From the NCBI GenBank assembly GCA_963556195.1, contig OY744517.1, positions 84,669,214 through 84,733,213 on the forward strand: a DNA stretch of 64,000 bases, read 5' to 3'. Source of the stretch: Sepiola atlantica. Lineage: Eukaryota > Mollusca > Cephalopoda > Sepiida > Sepiolidae. How positions within the stretch are numbered: position 1 is the stretch's first letter; each line of letters begins with the position of its first letter. The position numbers and the translations under genes were made by a program. Of the stretch, positions 10,691-21,539 are shown piece by piece. The notes beneath the pieces are model-generated. The model was not told the DNA's origin and ran no database searches. It saw nothing but the letters and a program-made list of their open reading frames with translations.

Positions 10691-11341
10691 GTTAAAAATC
10701 ACTCACTCACTCCCTATCCAGGTTTATCGTCTATGTTCCCTTCGACAAGAGGTTTGGCGCTGTTTGGCTGTTCTTATGCTAAAGTCTCCAGTGATCACGA
10801 TTGTGGGGATTGGCTGTGTCCATTTGCCATTGTTTATGGTCTTGCCTAATGTTTTTTTCCCAATTCTTCTTAGAGTGCCCGGCTTTCTTTTTGCTGTCCA
10901 GTCTTAGGTCTCTGCAAGTGTTGATATACACCCCTTGCTTCTTTCAACATGCCCGAACCAACGAAAACGGTTTTCCCTTATTAAGACATCAAGTTTTGGG
11001 ATACCCAATTTCTCAAGTAAAGTGTCTGACCTAATGTTCTGGATCTGGTCTGACTTTACGTTACATCTCCACCTAATAATTGCCCTATCATTTCTCTGGA
11101 GTCGAGCAAGTTAGTCCTGGGTGAGGGCTAAACACTCACTACCATACAACATCACACTTCTTAGGCAGCTATCATAGACATTACCCCTGGTAATAATTGG
11201 GATGGCTCGGGATGTTAGGATTGGAAGAAGTTTTCTAAACTTTCCCGAAGCTGTCTTGACTCTGATGGTCGAACTTAGTTCGCAGCCACCTCCAGCACTC
11301 AGCATATCCCATTGGTAGCAAAAGGAGTCTACCATCTCCAA
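10690..11341 (-). pseudogene. LINE 3' fragment: C-terminal tail of a reverse transcriptase ORF
   Basis: Reading the minus strand downward from 11341, one frame gives residues such as MLSAGGGCELSSTIRV, KFRKLLPILTSR and VMLYGSECLAL. After a stop and frame change it continues with NDRAIIRWRCNV, LLEKLGIPKLDVLI and RFRWFGHVERS. These are the regions that follow the reverse transcriptase domain in many invertebrate non-LTR retrotransposons (the YGSE, NDR..IRW and RWFGHV blocks). The catalytic domain itself is absent, and stops and frameshifts break the frame. It is a 5'-truncated, dead LINE copy of a type different from the 41-kb element; exact clade not decided. Confidence 0.8.
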
Positions 11342-11442
11342 GGGGTCAACGAAAGAATGTTAGTAATTTTTATACAAACCTATCGAATGTTGAAAAAATT
11401 CCTGTGTACATTACTAATGTTTTAGTTTTTAGCACTTTGATA

Positions 11443-12143
11443 TAATAGATCAACAGTCGCCAACTTTTTTAACTATATTGACCACTAAATGTATAGTTTT
11501 AAATTTGATGGACCACTAAATGAAGTTAAAAACATTTATATAATAATAATTATGATAAAAATAATAATGATAATAAGAATGATAATAATAATGATAATCA
11601 TCGGAAAACTTTTTATGAATACAATTACCCATTAAAGAAAACACAGTTAAAATGTAATTATTTAAATAATACAAAAGAAAAATTTTAAGTTTATACAGGT
11701 ATTATTTTTAGTATGATTTTTGTTCCTCTTTATTTGGAATCAGTTTGTGAATCTTTGGCTCCAATGACGTCACTGCAAGATGGAGGGCTGTGTTTATTTC
11801 AAGTCGAGACACGTATTGAGTTTTAATTGCTGTGACAGATAAAAATGTATTTTCAGACAAATACGTTGTTGCAAAAAATGAATTGAAATTTTCATTGTTT
11901 TTCATACAGTGATGATATTTTCTTTTTAGAGCTAAAAATGAGGTCTCGATAAGGATGACTGCAATTTAACCCTGAGACTGTCATCACAAGAGAGATCGAT
12001 AAAGCTTTCTTTTTGTTGTCCATGATTAAATTGCTCAAGAAAAATGTAGATAATGTCACATTTTTTGTGGACAATCAGAAATTTTGCATGGATTACATTA
12101 CCATTGGTCCATGGACCACTGATAAGCGACCACTGTAATAGAT
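11443..12143 (-). mobile_element. Short hAT transposon with perfect 8-bp target-site duplication
   Basis: The element runs 11451-12135 and is flanked on both sides by the identical octamer TAATAGAT (11443-11450 and 12136-12143). Its ends are imperfect inverted repeats: CAACAGTCGCCAAC on the left and, read inward on the minus strand, CAGTGGTCGCTTATC on the right. Eight-base duplications and CAGNGGTCGC-type ends are typical of the hAT superfamily. At 685 bp it is internally deleted, keeping only a transposase C-terminus. The intact duplication suggests a comparatively undecayed insertion. Confidence 0.88.
11708..11905 (-). pseudogene. hAT transposase C-terminal (dimerisation) remnant
   Basis: The minus-strand frame contains FATTYLSENTFLSVTAIKT, QYVSRLEINTALHLA and VTSLEPKIHKL. 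This pattern (F.STYLCE..FS, then IK..YRSRL, then LR.A.....P.I..L) is the hATC dimerisation region of ZBED5/SCAND3-like hAT transposases. The BED finger and the catalytic DDE-like core are missing, so the fragment cannot transpose by itself. It lies inside the terminal repeats at 11451-12135 in the orientation expected if the CAGTGGTCGC end is the 5' end. Confidence 0.75.
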
Positions 12144-12189
12144 TATACGTAAGTCTATGGGGAAAAGGTTAGTCATAATATATATATAA

Positions 12190-13255
12190 CCAATTTATTA
12201 TTATTCGTAGGATAGTCGTAGTATATATGTCCGATGTTTTGAGTTTATTGTTATTGGTAGAATAGTCGTAATATATATGGCCGATGTTTTGAATTTATTG
12301 TTATTCGTAGTATAGTCGTAGTATATATGTCCGATGTTTTGAGTTTATTGTTATTGGTAGAATAGTCGTAGTATATATGGCCGATGTTCTGAGTTTATTG
12401 TTATTGGTAGAATAGTCGTAGTATATATGGCCGATGTTCTGAGTTTATTGTTATTGGTAGAATAGTCGTAGTATATATGGCCGATGTTCTGAGTTTATTG
12501 TTATTGGTAGAATAGTCGTAGTATATATGGCCGATGTTCTGAGTTTATTGTTATTGGTAGAATAGTCGTAGTATATATGGCCGATGTTCTGAGTTTATTG
12601 TTATTGGTAGAATAGTCGTAGTATATATGGCCGATGTTCTGAGTTTATTGTTATTGGTAGAATAGTCGTAGTATATATGGCCGATGTTTTGAATTTATTG
12701 TTATTCGTAGTATAGTCGTAGTATATATGGCCGATGTTTTGAGTGTATTGTTATTGGTAGAATAGTCGTAGTATATATGGCCGATGTTTTGAATTTATTG
12801 TTATTCGTAGTATAGTCGTAGTATATATGGCCGATGTTTTGAGTGTATTGTTATTCGTAAGATAGTCGTAGTATATATGGCCAATGTTTTGAGTTTATTG
12901 TTATTCGTAGGATAGTCGTAGTATATATAGCCGATGTTTTGAGTTTCTTGTTATTCGTAGAATAGTCGTAGTATATATAGCCGATGTTTTGAATTTATTG
13001 TTGTTCGTAGTATAGTCGTAGTATATATGGCCGATGTTTTGAGTGTATTGTTATTCGTAAGATAGTCGTAGTATATATGGCCAATGTTTTGAGTTTATTG
13101 TTATTCGTAGGATAGTCGTAGTATATATAGCCGATGTTTTGAGTTTCTTGTTATTCGTAGAATAGTCGTAATATTTATGGCCGATGTTTTGAATTTATTG
13201 TTATTCGTAGGATAGTCGTAGTATATATGGCCGATGTTTTGAGTTTATTGTTATT
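12190..13255. repeat. 50-bp tandem repeat array, about 21 copies
   Basis: The unit of 50 bp contains TATATGGCCGATGTTTTGA and TTTATTGTTATTCGTAGG. Copies between 12345 and 12660 are nearly identical (GATGTTCTGA variant, TTATTGGTAG), while those from 12690 onward are mixed, pointing to recent local expansion of one variant. A four-unit block at 12790-12980 reappears at 12990-13160. Confidence 0.95.
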
Positions 13256-13365
13256 CGTAGGAATCTAAATTCCAAGTGGACGGATGAACTCATAAACTAT
13301 ATTAGTTTTACAGAGAAAATTTGTAGGAATGAAGTTATTATTTTTACATATAATTGTTTTATGTT
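13256..13365. repeat. Flank shared with 7565-7680
   Basis: GGAATCTAAATTCCAAGTGG through TTTTTACATATAATTGTT is almost identical to 7568-7672. It marks the downstream edge of an element that contains the 50-bp repeats. Confidence 0.85.
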
Positions 13366-13554
13366 TCTGTAACTGAAGAAGCAGGAAGGCCAGACATTGC
13401 TCGGGATTTAATGAGGAACAATTTGTCCTTTTTAACTCATAACACCATATTTTCTTTTTTTATTCCTGACCCCCGTTTCGCGCTTTAACATAGTCGGAAG
13501 AAACAGAAATAATTTTTTTTAAATCTCTGAATTAGTGTCTTATACACATAGTTT

Positions 13555-13965
13555 TAATTTCATTAAAATCAGAAGTTTTAAGGCGTTCTGTCCCCATGGG
13601 TCACTTAGAGGTGGTGCACATAAATATTCGGAACATCGAGTGTTACATAGAGATTCTGGACCACTTCCATTGTCTTCTCCGGAGACATATGATATACATT
13701 TCCACAAAATAAAATATATTTGAAGTTTAAAAGGAGGTTCGGCCCCCATATTTCCTTTAGGTTAAGAGGGCACTTAGAGATTTGGGACGACTTCTATTGT
13801 CTTCCCAAGAAAATCATATATATATGATTTAAATTTCATAAACATAGGATATATTTGAAGTTTTAAAGGAGTTATGCCGTCATAGGCCTCTTACGAGTTC
13901 ACTTAGAGATTCAGGAAAACTTCCATTGTCTTCCTCGGTAAATTTTACATGAGAATACACTTTTA
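13555..13965. repeat. ~135-bp degenerate tandem repeat, three copies
   Basis: Each copy carries a CACTTAGAG block, then CTTCCATTGTCTTCCC (or a close variant), and AAATATATTTGAAGTTT. Short opposing frames across it are artefacts. Confidence 0.7.
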
Positions 13966-14039
13966 GATTTTATGTAGATTCTCTAACCTTTCTTTCTATA
14001 GAGAACACACAAACATTACACACACAGACATTGAGTTTT

Positions 14040-15860
14040 ATATATAGAGACTAGCGAAAATAGACTTCCTAACGGTCGTCTATTTTTGCTAGGCTGCCGC
14101 GTTTAAAAAATCGAGAGCGAACGCAGACCCCAATGTATTTTCGAAGAACAGTTATACGATCATTCATTTGTAACTGGAAGAAGTGAAAAAAAAACGATTT
14201 ATTTATCTATTTAAAATTTGATAGAATTTTATCACCTGCCCTATAGCTCATACGGTAGAGCGCCCGGCGGTTAGCGTCAAGGTTGCGAGTTCGAATCGGT
14301 CGTCTATTTTTGCTAGGCTGCCGCGTTCTTGGGTGGTGAGACAAAAAAAAATTATCTCCGAATACCGTTTTGTTTAAAAAGCGAAAAAGTTATACGATCA
14401 TTCATTGTTAACTATCAGAAGTGTTTAAAAAAACATTTGCTTAAGTATTAAAATCAGAAAAGTTTTTTTTCAATTTGTCTCTGAACCAGTGGTAGAACGT
14501 CGGAAAAATTCGTCCAAATTTCTCTTTGACGTTACGGTTGCGAGTTCGAATCACGGCCTGGGCGCCGAAATTATTTATTGTTTATTTATGTTTCTGACTG
14601 TGAAATTACGTTTACAAAAATTCTCGGCGACTGACAGACAGACAGAATGACAGACAGACAGAGAAGGTGCTCGTTATTTTTTTTTCCGCCAAAAAAAAAA
14701 AAAACAAATTTTCCCGCCAAAAAAAAAAAATTCCCCGCCAAAAAAAAAAGGGATTTTTTTTTTCCTTTTTAAACAGAAAAAGTAATCGGAGACAAATTTT
14801 TTTTTCTTTGTCTCACCACCCAAGAACGCGGCAGCCTAGCAAAAATAGTCCACTTATAATATAACGAGCACCTTCTCTGTCATTCTGTCAGGATGTCAGT
14901 CTCTCTGTCCCTCGCCGAGAATTTTTGTAAACGTAATTTAAGAAATAAACAATAAATAACTGCAAGAAGTGAAAAAAAAACAATTTCTTTATCGAGTTTA
15001 TATTTCGATATGATATTATCTATTCCCCTTTAGCTCATACGGTAAAGCGTCGGGCAGTTAGCGTCAAGGTTGCGAGTTCGAATCGTGGCCTGGACGTCAA
15101 CATTTTCAATTGTTTATTTCTGACTTTGAAAATTTCGTTTACAAAAATTCTCGACGACGGACAGACAGACATCCTGACAGAATGACAGAGAAAGTGCTCG
15201 TTATATTATAAGTGGACTAGCGAAAATAGACTCGTCTTTTTTTTGCTAGGCTGCCGCGTTCTTGGGTGGTTAGACAAAAGAAAAAAAAATGTCTCCAAAT
15301 AGCATTTTGTTTAAAAAAGAAAAAAACTTTTTTTTCCCGCAAAATTTTTTTTTTTCGCGCCCCCCAAAAAATATTAGGGGGGGGGGATTCCCTCCGATCT
15401 TGGGCTGACCCCCCCCCCCCCCTGAAAAAATCGAGAGCAAACGCAGACCCCCAATGTGTTTTCAAAGAACAGTTATACGATAATTCAAATCGAGCGCAGA
15501 CGCAGAGTATAAAGTATAAAGAAGAACCAATTATTATACGATCATTCACTGCTAAATGAGAGATCTGAAAAAACCCGATTTCTTCAAGTAGTTAAATTAA
15601 GAGGATATTTTCAACTTTGTCAAGTGGCGAAATGGGTAGGGCGTCTGGCTGTAAGTGTCAAGGTTGCAAGTTCGAATCGTTGCCTGCATGCCGAAAATTA
15701 TTTACTGTTTATTTAGTTAGTTATGTGGCCTAATGTATTTGTTCATCTTTCTGACTTTGAAATTAATTAAATAGTAATTATCTCCCGCCCCCTCTCGTTT
15801 ACAAAAATTCTCCAGGACGGACAGACAGACAGAGAAAGTGCTCGTTATATTAAAAGTGGA
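14040..15860. repeat. Cluster of tRNA-related SINE copies, some inverted
   Basis: Four copies of a tRNA-like head are seen on the plus strand: near 14232-14300, 14470-14560, 15027-15095 and 15620-15690. The A-box-like TAGCTCATACGGTAGAGCG and the B-box-like GCGAGTTCGAATC are clear in two of them. Each is followed by a body ending in CAGACAGACAG and GTGCTCGTTATATTA. A module GACTAGCGAAAATAGAC with its near inverse GTCTATTTTTGCTAGG, then CTGCCGCGTTCTTGGGTGG, starts several copies and appears inverted at 14805-14850. C- and G-homopolymers at 15373-15423 lie within one copy. Confidence 0.7.
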
Positions 15861-15939
15861 TATATAGATGATAGCACAAAACCTCTTCCAATTCACATTT
15901 TATTTTCTGCTTAACGTTTGTTTCTTCAATATTTGATCG

Positions 15940-15942
<3 letters not shown>

Positions 15943-16000
<58 letters not shown>
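15943..16000. repeat. (TA)n then (TG)n microsatellite
   Basis: Alternating TA followed by a short TG run. Confidence 0.95.
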
Positions 16001-16001
<1 letters not shown>

Positions 16002-16419
16002 TTTACAAGCTCTCAGGAAGATAACTTATAGTTAGTCGAAATAGAAGAAAATCTCAGGCAACAACATGAATTTTTTATGTTTATTTAAAAAAAACCCAAA
16101 AAACATGAATTTTAGGCATTCTTTATGTACCTTATACTCTAACTTGCAGAAGTTTAAAATTTTGGAAAGAATGGTTAACAGATCTAATACAGATGGAATA
16201 TTTATAATATATACAAGCTATATCTACCCGGTGGTGTCCGGGATGCATTAAAGTCATTTTAATTTTTCATATTTATTTGTTTGCACATTTTTCAAAAATT
16301 GATGCAGAAAAAAAAAACTAAGTTGTAAAGGAGAAAAGTTTTTTATATTCTTCAATAAAAATATGAATTGTTACCCTTAACGATTTTGATATTTGGTCAT
16401 AAACTTCTGCCATTACTGA

Positions 16420-16960
16420 CCAGCAGAGTGTTACCATTGTTAACCAAGGGAAGTATTTATCAGGCATGAAGTATTTATTATATGTGTGCGCAATGGGATG
16501 ATATATGGAAGTGAAACCTGGTACATGAGCGTTAAGAACATGCGTTGCATGGAGATAAATGATATGAGAATGATACGATGGATGTGTAATGTGAGTAATA
16601 AACTCAGAGGAAGATTAAATCTGGACAGTATAGGGAGATGTGTGCCGAAACAGGAGATTTCGATGGTATGGCCATGTTGAAAGAATGGATGAGAGTTCTT
16701 GAGTTAATTGATGTAGAACAATTGTGGTAGCAGGGTTAGTTCACATGGAATGGAAGTGATAAGGATAGAGATGAAAGAAAAACGAATAAATAAAAACCTG
16801 GCCAATGAGTTTGGTTACTTTGGAAGTCAATTTCTAAAATCCGTCAAACACATGTCAGCATATAACACGGGTGTTAAACTGAATATTATGACGAACGATT
16901 ATTTTGAGATAACGTTATATGTTAGATATATGTACACATGCAGGTGTGTGTGTGTGTGTA
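16420..16960 (+). pseudogene. LINE 3' fragment (YGSETW / IRWMC type)
   Basis: The plus-strand frame at 16486-16680 reads MIYGSETWYMSVKNMRCME, then NDMRMIRWMCNVSNKLRGR, then in another frame a WYGHVERMDE-like stretch. These match the region following the reverse transcriptase in invertebrate LINEs. A sister copy lies at 44345-44790. Both end with TCAATTTCTAAAATCCG followed by a CCAACATATG-like stretch, which is therefore the common 3' end of this family. Frameshifts and missing catalytic domain make it non-functional. Confidence 0.7.
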
Positions 16961-17393
16961 TATGAATGTATGCATGTGTGTATATATAAATTGTGAATTT
17001 GAGGGTAGGATCTTCTCAAATTGAATTTTGTTCAAACTTATCTGAATATGATGCTCTCCCATATAAAATGATGTTTATCTTAACGATGAGCACTGGCTTA
17101 ATTGTAATAATATAATTGAATGATGAGAAATTTTGTGGAAGGTCAGTAGAATGTAGAGTGGCACTGAACAGAAAAAAAAGATGAATAGCATATATAAAAA
17201 AGAAGCATATTTAATAGAGTTCATGTCTGTGGATTATTGGGGTGAAAAATAGAAGTAATTTAATTTTATTGTTGCTAAGTAATACATACCTCGCCGAAGA
17301 GATTATGTCATATACACATGTGTATTAATAGATCCAAGCCCAAAGCACTCACCAGTCATCTTGGAAATTAGATTTGAGCTTCCCCTGTCCACT

Positions 17394-17419
17394 GATATAT
17401 ATATATATATATATATATA
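17394..17419. repeat. (TA)n microsatellite
   Basis: Short TA tract adjoining the next foldback. Confidence 0.9.
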
Positions 17420-17749
17420 ATAATCCAGGTAAAACATCTACAGGGTAGTAATCCAAAGAATTTCAACCGGGTTTATAAAGAGTGCTCAATATAAAATAGA
17501 GCTTTTATATATGATTATTTTTATTTACACAGACATGTACAAAATCTGCGACGCTCGCATGTCGATGTTATCGATCAACAGCTATTATAAACTGAGATCT
17601 CATTAGGCAGAGATAGAATCCGATCCGAAAGCTTTCCAACTATGATCTAAGGTTAAGATCGGATTCTAACTCTGCCTGATGAGATCTCAGTTTATAACCT
17701 CGACATGCCAGTGTCGCAGATTTTGTACATGTCTGTGTAAATAAAAATA

Positions 17750-17784
<35 letters not shown>
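17420..17784. repeat. Large foldback with (TA)n end
   Basis: Two arms of about 120 bp are complementary: 17513-17630 and 17650-17758. Shared landmarks are ACAGACATGTACAAAATCTG, ATAAACTGAGATCTCATTAG and AGAATCCGATC. The 17420-17512 lead-in is, on the minus strand, the AAAGCTCTATTTT/TTGAGCACTC tail also found at 4960-4990 and 24320-24350. A (TA)n run at 17753-17784 closes it. Confidence 0.85.
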
Positions 17785-17786
<2 letters not shown>

Positions 17787-17950
17787 TGGCCAACAGGTAA
17801 CGCTCTTGACTGCGAATCAGTGGCAGATTTGTGATCGGAGTTGGCACCCGCCGACCGTCGCGAATTAACTTCCTGCACTGAAGATTGTGTAAGCATGAAA
17901 CATCGATGTCTGTAGGTAATAAATAATTAATATTTATTTATAAAATATTA
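17785..17950 (+). repeat. tRNA-derived SINE with hammerhead body, copy 1
   Basis: GGTGGCCAACAGGTAACGC is an A-box-like head and GATCGGAGTTGGCACCC a decayed B box. It is followed by the hammerhead-like motif at 17872-17916 and the tail TAATAAATAATTAATATTT. The whole unit parallels 26222-26385, where the B box is better preserved. A (TA)n tract precedes it. No protein is encoded. Confidence 0.7.
17872..17916 (+). ncRNA. Hammerhead ribozyme candidate, SINE copy 1
   Basis: CCTGCA (17872-17877) pairs with TGTAGG (17911-17916) as stem I with one G-U. The core is CTGAAGA (17878-17884); stem II TGT/GCA closes a GTAA loop with a U-U mismatch at its base; GAAA (17897-17900) follows; stem III is the palindrome ACATCGATGT; cleavage base C17910. 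Compared with 26297-26341 the fifth stem I pair has changed from G-C to C-G, a compensatory change. The U-U at the stem II base departs from the classical G-C and may weaken activity. Confidence 0.6.
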
Positions 17951-17989
17951 TTATATAGCCCCTTTACTAAGGCTGGGCACTCTGAGTGA

Positions 17990-18051
17990 ATTTTTTACGG
18001 TCCGTTTCATTTGTCGTGAGCCAACGACAAATGAAATGGACCGTAAAAAAT
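17990..18051. repeat. 27-bp near-perfect hairpin
   Basis: 17990-18016 pairs with 18025-18051 around an 8-nt loop (TGAGCCAA), with one G-T wobble. It forms the edge of the interspersed element at 18025-18235. Confidence 0.9.
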
Positions 18052-18235
18052 ATATCTCACAGAAATGTTATGTTTTTTTGGAAATGTGAAAAAATGAAAA
18101 TAAAAATAATAAAATAAAAACATGGTTATTGGAATATAAAACGAACCATACTTATATTTGCTCTGTTGTTACTAATTGACAATCATCGAGCTGAATCTTT
18201 TAAGGAGACTGCAAAGTAAAAAGGGCACTGATAGT
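18025..18235 (+). repeat. Interspersed repeat family Y, copy 1
   Basis: From CGTAAAAAATATATCTCACAG through ACCATGGTTATTGG-like sequence to TTTTAAGGAGACTGCAAAG, this matches the reverse complement of 30380-30560 and, for its first half, 30546-30650 in direct orientation. The family has no visible coding capacity or tRNA-like head. Confidence 0.75.
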
Positions 18236-18239
18236 ATAT

Positions 18240-19240
18240 GCTGATACATATATTGTCATTAATAATTATATATATATATATACATATATCTGTCATCCTC
18301 TCTCACTATGTGCTGATTAAATCACTCTCTAATAGTTGTTAATGGATGAATGCATATGTGAGGATATTAAGTACTTGAGGTATTACAAAATACTATCAAA
18401 AAAGGCTGAATTCGGCATTAAATAACACATAAAGTGTTGATGTACTTTTGTTAAAAAGAGCAGCTTATCAGAAACATGCAACATGGTATCTGAGATAAAA
18501 GTACATACAAAATAGGTGACAATAAATCGTCAATTCTTTCACACAGAATAAATTACTGGCCATGAGTATCCATGAATTTTTTAAGAGTATTTTGTTAGGT
18601 CAACCTAACAAATCAAAATCGAATTATTTCCCTTGAAGCAAAATAAGAGTTATCGCCCCTTGGATTGAGGGAGTCGTCTGCCGGACAGTGAAAAGTAAAC
18701 AGAACGGTCTCACAATCAAACAAGCATCTGGTGTTCAGCGGTTGTTCCTACATATCAATTTAATCAGTGTGTTTGTTTAATAAATCTGTTAAAGGTTCTA
18801 CTCCATACTTCCTTCATTTTTCTGAGTCGTAATTGAACCAAAACGTATAAACATCAAGACGTAACATATTTTCACTAAACAGAGGATGCACACATTATTC
18901 ATGGCGAACGGATTTTATTAATTCATTAATATAATGCCATTTAATTCATATGTGTGCATTCAGAACACTATATCAGTTGTTTCATGTGGAATCAGCGCAT
19001 GCATGCCCGTGATCACTCAGATGGAGGGGGGGGGGTACAAGCATAACCCGAAACCAAACCTCAAGTAGTTCATTATTGAACACGCCCATTGCTGATTGGT
19101 GAAAGTGGCAATGTCTTTGCTTCAAGCTTGTAAGCAACTTCTAAACCAATTAGCACTTGCATGAACTCAAGTTTACAAGCATTTATTTATGAAGATCAGA
19201 TGAACCAAATAATCTAAAAATCTTCTCTGTTTCTCCTGAA
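18240..19240. other. Non-coding stretch
   Basis: One short (TA)n (18265-18282) and a run of G at 19023-19035. No gene or RNA recognised. Confidence 0.55.
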
Positions 19241-19242
19241 CA

Positions 19243-19560
19243 CTAGCTCAGTCTAATTATATTACACCAGCAGTGATAAAATGGAGTAGAATATAAAATA
19301 CAGATTTAAATAAATTTCACTATGACAGGCGTCTGCAAAAAATGTGTTGGGTAGAAAAATACAAAGAAAAACGGTTACTGTTAAGACGCCAGAATCAGAT
19401 GAAGGAAAGAAGAGATAATTGGTGTGAAAAGGAGCAAGTGAAAAAGACTAGGATAAGACACTGATAGTATATGCTATTGTTGGTGTTGATTTAGCATTAT
19501 TAGATTGGGATAATGTTCAGCAGAGCTGGGAAAACGTGCAAACTTATTATGACCGTCTGT
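19243..19560. repeat. Interspersed repeat family X, copy 2
   Basis: Diverged match to 768-1062 in the same orientation, sharing AATATAAAATACAGATTTAAA-like sequence, AAAAAGACTAGG and the ATTATTAGATTGGGA/GCAGAGCTGGGAAAACGT phrase. Confidence 0.6.
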
Positions 19561-19997
19561 AACCAAAAGTCCATAATGACTATAAGCAATGTTGAGATAA
19601 GTAGAGATCAACTGGTGTTATTTCAGAGTTTTATTTCTTTGATAGATCAGGTGTAGTTGAATGAGGTAAATATCCATGAATCACAACCAATGGTGCATTT
19701 TGGGTAAAGCATTAATGATTAAGATATTTATGAATATGTGGAATCCTTGTCAGTTCATGATTGTATAAGTTGGACAATAAATTGATGAAAAATCACAAGA
19801 TTAACGATATATCATGTAAAAATGTAAGTTCTTTATGGTTAACATCGTGAAACAATTATAAAGTACAAATAAAAGATGCAAACATATGAATTCATAAGAC
19901 CAAAAGCTAAAAATTATGTCATTTAAAAATAAATAATTTTTTATAAACTGTTGATGATCAGGTAATATAGACTGATTATTTACCTCCCTCTCACCAC

Positions 19998-20170
19998 AGG
20001 AAGATGTGACACAAGGTCGGAAAGTGGCATTTGGTGGTCCAGTACACTAGGTAGCGCACTCTGATCCAGCAAAGAATGCCTGAACAGCGCTGTCGGTATT
20101 CCCCGGTCGGGGCGCTTCAAGCAGTTAACAATCGACTAACATCACCCCATAGAGGGGAGGCAAGGTAATA
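19998..20170 (-). repeat. 5'-truncated copy of the U2/tRNA composite SINE
   Basis: CACAGGAAGATGTGACACAA, AAGGTCGG, ATTCCCCGGTCGGGGCGC and AGAGGGGAGGCAA match, in order and with substitutions, the body of the SINE at 22588-22995. The U2-like end is missing. Confidence 0.65.
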
Positions 20171-20880
20171 GTACTGTGATATGCTTAAAAGTAGTAGATC
20201 TTAAATGTATTTTAACATATATATTGATTAACGGTATAAGTTTAAGAGTCTAGTCTACCCTACTATTTCATTTATAGCTAGGGGAGGAGAGATTGATTCA
20301 TACCTTTATAAAGGGTTTTAGATAAAGTAACTTTTTAAAGTCACTTCCATCATCAAGCTTGCCCCCCCCCCCGAATGATCACCCATTTAAGTACTGACCA
20401 GGGTCAGTATTGTTTAACACTGATGATCTGACAGTATTCACAAAATAAAAAAGTGCTTCCACATACAAACAATCACGAAAGTATATTTTTTGCTTGATTG
20501 CTTGCTCAGGATATGGATGCCCATTATAGTTAATTAATCTATCACATTTTCTAACATTAACGCTTATGACTTACGATTTTTTAAAGGTTGATGAATAATT
20601 TATTTAATTTTATTATTTAATTTAAAGAAAACAATGAATATTTAGTAGTGATGTTTTTCACATTATTCAATTTTATATACATTAAAGGTAAAACTCAAAC
20701 ATACTTTATATACGATCAGCATATACAAATATTATAGCTATTTTTTTCTCATACACATATACATACATTTCACTCAATTTTTTTTGCAGAGACTGAATCG
20801 GAATTTTTTTACAATGACATAATCAACAAAATGTAAATTTTCCTTGCCGAGAGATGAACAATAGTTTAATTCAACTTTAA
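20170..20880. other. AT-rich non-coding stretch
   Basis: A C10 homopolymer at 20363-20372. No gene or clear repeat recognised. Confidence 0.5.
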
Positions 20881-20920
20881 AGCACTTTCTTCGTTCAATC
20901 ATAACAAGCCGCGCGTGCGT

Positions 20921-21511
20921 GGTCCCCCTCTGGATGTGACTCGATGTGGCGAGTGTAAAATGCAATAAATTTGGGCAATTTGGGGCAATTTTGACCCCCC
21001 TTTGTCCCCCTCTGAGGGCGCGAACCAGAATTTTTCTGAGGTCAAGGATGCTGATTTTATATCCAGAACAATTGCCTCTACATTTTGGCCAAGTTTCAGA
21101 AAAATTGAATGGATGGATCAAACGTTATGGGAGAAAAGGGTCATTTTTTGCCATTTTGGGGGCTTTTTACCCCCTTGGGGGCGCGAAGCGATTTTTTCCA
21201 AGTTCAGCGATACTTATTTTCTATTAGGAACAATTGCCTCCACATTTTGGCCAAGTTTCAGATAAATTGAATGGATGGATGCAAAGTTATGGGGCAAAAA
21301 ATGTAATTTTTTACCATTTCGGGGCCTTTTGACCCCCTGGGGGTCTAACCAGATTTTTTTTTTAAATCGGAGAATGTCACTTTCTAAGCTGACCAAAGTT
21401 ACAACTTCATGCAAAATTTCAGAGAAATTCAATGGATGGTTGCGGAGAAAAATATGGACGGACGGACATGCCTCAAAACATAGGTCCCCCGATTTTATAA
21501 ATCGGGGGACC
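20921..21511. repeat. GC-richer element with ~140-bp internal repeats and a palindromic end
   Basis: Three diverged internal copies share GACCCCCT...GGGGGCGCGAA-type blocks, ACAATTGCCTC, ATTTTGGCCAAGTTTCAGA and AATTGAATGGATGGAT. The element ends with a perfect 13-bp-arm palindrome at 21483-21511 (GGTCCCCCGATTT, 3-base centre, complement). GGTCCCCCTC near 20921 could be the opposite end. GACGGACGGACATG precedes the palindrome. Class unknown; CTAAT six bases after the palindrome allows, weakly, a Helitron-like reading. Confidence 0.6.
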
Positions 21512-21539
21512 AATAACCTAATATTTCTTTGATACTAGA

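Noticed and set aside
14667..15559. Lys/Phe-rich frames on both strands
   Set aside because: They are translations of A/T and C/G homopolymers inside SINE copies.
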